Shown piece by piece: positions 4,392 to 6,227 of a DNA stretch of 6,227 nt. Both the position numbers and the translations under genes were made by a program. The notes below the pieces were generated by a model. The model searched no databases, had not been told where the DNA came from, and worked only from the letters and a program-made list of their open reading frames with translations. Source of the stretch: an uncultured Phaeodactylibacter sp. (GTDB taxonomy: Bacteria; Bacteroidota; Bacteroidia; Chitinophagales; Saprospiraceae). How positions within the stretch are numbered: position 1 is the first letter of the stretch; every line of letters begins with the position of its first letter. Location: assembly GCA_913062745.1 (NCBI GenBank), contig CAJXXJ010000243.1, forward strand, positions 1 to 6,227, read 5' to 3'.

Positions 4392-6227
4392 ATGATCAAG
4401 ACCGGAATGAAAATCGCCAAGAAAGCACTACTCGAAGGATTTCGCCTTATGGCTACGGCCAAAGCGATGACAGAAGTGTACGAGGAGAACTTCAAATTTG
4501 TGTCCAAATACGTGCATGCCACTTCCCGCGGGCACGAAGCCATACAGCTCGCTACCGGCATGCAGCTGCTGCCGCAGGATTACGTAGCGCCCTATTACCG
4601 CGACGATTCCCTGTTGCTGGGCATCGGTATGCAGCCTTATGATTTGATGCTACAGCTCATGGCTAAGCGCGATGACCCTTTTTCCGGCGGCCGCACTTAC
4701 TACTCTCACCCAAGCCTGAAGGATGAGGATAAGCCAAAGATTCCGCATCAATCTTCGGCTACCGGCATGCAGGCCATTCCCACCACGGGCGTGGCAATGG
4801 GTATTCAGTACAAAGAACAGCAGGGCCTGGGCGAAGACTTTGGCAGCAAAAAGCCGGTGGTAGTCTGTTCGCTGGGCGATGCGTCAGTGACGGAGGGCGA
4901 AGTAGCCGAGGCGCTGCAGATGGCGGCGCTGAAGCAATTCCCGATCATCTACCTGGTACAGGACAACGAGTGGGACATCTCCGCCAACGCTGCCGAAACC
5001 CGTGCACAGGATGCCTCGGAGTATGCCAAAGGCTTCCACGGTATTGAGGTGCGCAGCATTGACGGCAGTGACTTTGCTACCTGCTACGATACGATGCGCG
5101 ATGTGATCAAAAAAGTACGCAAAGAGCGCCGCCCCTTCCTCGTGCATGCCAAGGTGCCCCTGCTCAACCACCATACTTCCGGTGTGCGCAAGGAGTGGTA
5201 CCGCGATGACCTGGAGGAAGCGGCTACCCGCGACCCCTATCCGGTACTGCGCGATACGTTGCTCAACCGGGAAGTGGCGGACGAAAAGAAAATCCAAAAG
5301 ATAGAAGCCGACGCCCGCGCGCTGGTCGAGGAGCATTTTGCGAAAGCTAAAGCCGCGGAGGACCCCACGCCCGAAGATTTGTACACCCACGATTTTGCGC
5401 CCACGCCCATCACGGAGGAAAAAGGGGAGCGGGAGCCAGCGGGCAATGAGCCCACGGTAATGGTAGACAGCGCGCTGTTTGCCGTAGAGGAGCTGATGCG
5501 CGCCCACAAAGAGTGCCTGCTCTACGGGCAGGATGTGGGCGGCCGGCTGGGCGGCGTATTCCGGGAGGCGGCTACGCTTGCGCAAAAATTCGGAGACGAG
5601 CGCGTCTTCAATACCCCTATTCAGGAAGCATTCATCATCGGCAGCACCGTAGGCATGTCCGCTACCGGCCTCAAGCCGATTGTGGAGGTACAGTTTGCCG
5701 ATTACATATGGCCGGGCCTCAATCAGCTTTTTACGGAAGTGAGCCGCTCCTGCTACCTCTCCAACGGGAAGTGGCCGGTGAGCAGCATCATCCGGGTACC
5801 GATTGGCGCTTACGGCAGCGGCGGGCCGTACCACTCCTCAAGTGTGGAGTCCGTGGTCACCAACATCCGGGGCATTAAGATTGCCTATCCCAGCACCGGC
5901 GCTGATCTCAAAGGCCTGCTAAAATCAGCCTATTACGATCCCAACCCGGTGGTCATCTTTGAGCATAAAGGACTATACTGGTCCAAAATGAAGGGCACCG
6001 AAGCCGCGAAAACCATCATGCCGGACGAGGATTACGTCATTCCTTTCGGAAAATCCCGGGTAGCCCTGCAAGCGGATCCGGAGAAAATCGAGGCCGGCGA
6101 ATCTCTGGCAGTCATTACCTACGGCATGGGCGTACACTGGGCCCTGAATGCTGCTAAAGCCTACGAGGGGCAGATTGAGGTGATCGACCTGCGCCCCCTC
6201 AGCCCGCTCGATGAAGAAGCCATGTAC
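4392..6227 (+). CDS. Fused alpha/beta 2-oxoacid (2-oxoisovalerate-type) dehydrogenase E1, 3' partial
   Basis: The frame is open from the ATG at 4392 to the window edge: 612 codons, missing the C-terminus. This is the thiamine-diphosphate E1 of a 2-oxoacid dehydrogenase complex, which decarboxylates the 2-oxoacid and passes the acyl group to lipoyl-E2. The alpha half spans about residues 10-300: SRGHEA (45-50), YYRDD, HQSSATGMQ (from 119), the ThDP/Mg motif from GDASVTEGE (162-170) to Asn192 in DNEWDIS, and a phosphorylation-loop-like LNHHTSGV (His260-His261). A charged linker at about 300-354 leads into the beta half at about 355: GQDVGG, TPIQEAF with ThDP-activating Glu412, EVQFADYIWPG, then VPIGAYGSGGPYHSS. 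The start of the transketolase C-terminal domain (VITYGMGVHWAL, VIDLRPLSPLD) is reached at the edge. The HQSSATG and YYRDD patterns resemble branched-chain rather than pyruvate enzymes; substrate is inferred. Met6 (4407) is an alternative start. Confidence 0.93.
   Translation, partial: MIKTGMKIAKKALLEGFRLMATAKAMTEVYEENFKFVSKYVHATSRGHEAIQLATGMQLLPQDYVAPYYRDDSLLLGIGMQPYDLMLQLMAKRDDPFSGGRTYYSHPSLKDEDKPKIPHQSSATGMQAIPTTGVAMGIQYKEQQGLGEDFGSKKPVVVCSLGDASVTEGEVAEALQMAALKQFPIIYLVQDNEWDISANAAETRAQDASEYAKGFHGIEVRSIDGSDFATCYDTMRDVIKKVRKERRPFLVHAKVPLLNHHTSGVRKEWYRDDLEEAATRDPYPVLRDTLLNREVADEKKIQKIEADARALVEEHFAKAKAAEDPTPEDLYTHDFAPTPITEEKGEREPAGNEPTVMVDSALFAVEELMRAHKECLLYGQDVGGRLGGVFREAATLAQKFGDERVFNTPIQEAFIIGSTVGMSATGLKPIVEVQFADYIWPGLNQLFTEVSRSCYLSNGKWPVSSIIRVPIGAYGSGGPYHSSSVESVVTNIRGIKIAYPSTGADLKGLLKSAYYDPNPVVIFEHKGLYWSKMKGTEAAKTIMPDEDYVIPFGKSRVALQADPEKIEAGESLAVITYGMGVHWALNAAKAYEGQIEVIDLRPLSPLDEEAMY

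Noticed and set aside
4884..5834. A 316-codon open frame on the minus strand
   Set aside because: It is antisense to the fused E1 gene, which is intact and clearly coding; the minus-strand translation has no domain signature.

Overview
This window reads as a chromosomal segment from a member of the Bacteroidota, probably a moderately GC-rich lineage such as the Saprospirales/Chitinophagales (the lineage is inference). The signs are: no convincing Shine-Dalgarno sequence before any start codon; two exact matches to the Bacteroidota -7 promoter consensus TAnnTTTG at sensible distances upstream of genes; a short lipoprotein with a Cys-Ala-Thr-Ile start to its mature part; and a branched-chain 2-oxoacid dehydrogenase E1 whose alpha and beta subunits form one polypeptide, an arrangement common in that phylum.

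Layout. (1) Positions 35-526, minus strand: a small PEGA-like outer-membrane or periplasmic lipoprotein. (2) Positions 527-865: a divergent intergenic region. It holds a 164-bp palindromic, MITE-like element (571-734) with 27-bp inverted terminal repeats (24 of 27 bases match) and a hairpin core, followed by the promoter of the next gene. (3) Positions 866-2497, plus strand: an ABC-F ATPase of the YbiT type, whose second ATPase domain has lost its Walker A motif. (4) Positions 2569-4277, plus strand: a tight three-gene cluster. It contains an enoyl-CoA hydratase-family enzyme (probably methylglutaconyl-CoA hydratase-like), an 87-aa protein of unknown function that overlaps it by one base, and a transglutaminase-like cysteine protein 6 nt further on. 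(5) Position 4392 to the window edge, plus strand: a 3'-truncated gene for a fused alpha/beta 2-oxoacid (2-oxoisovalerate-type) dehydrogenase E1.

How the genes fit together. The E1 enzyme would carry out the committed oxidative decarboxylation of branched-chain 2-oxoacids. The hydratase would act later in the same catabolism (leucine branch) or in acyl-CoA oxidation, so the right half of the window looks like a branched-chain amino-acid/acyl-CoA catabolic neighbourhood. The 87-aa protein and the transglutaminase-like protein sit between these two enzymes with no known role. The ABC-F protein (translation factor or ribosome-associated ATPase) and the lipoprotein are unrelated neighbours that diverge from the repeat element. 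No tRNA, rRNA, CRISPR array, phage gene or transposase is visible. The most unusual items are the palindromic element and the two uncharacterised proteins in the catabolic cluster.
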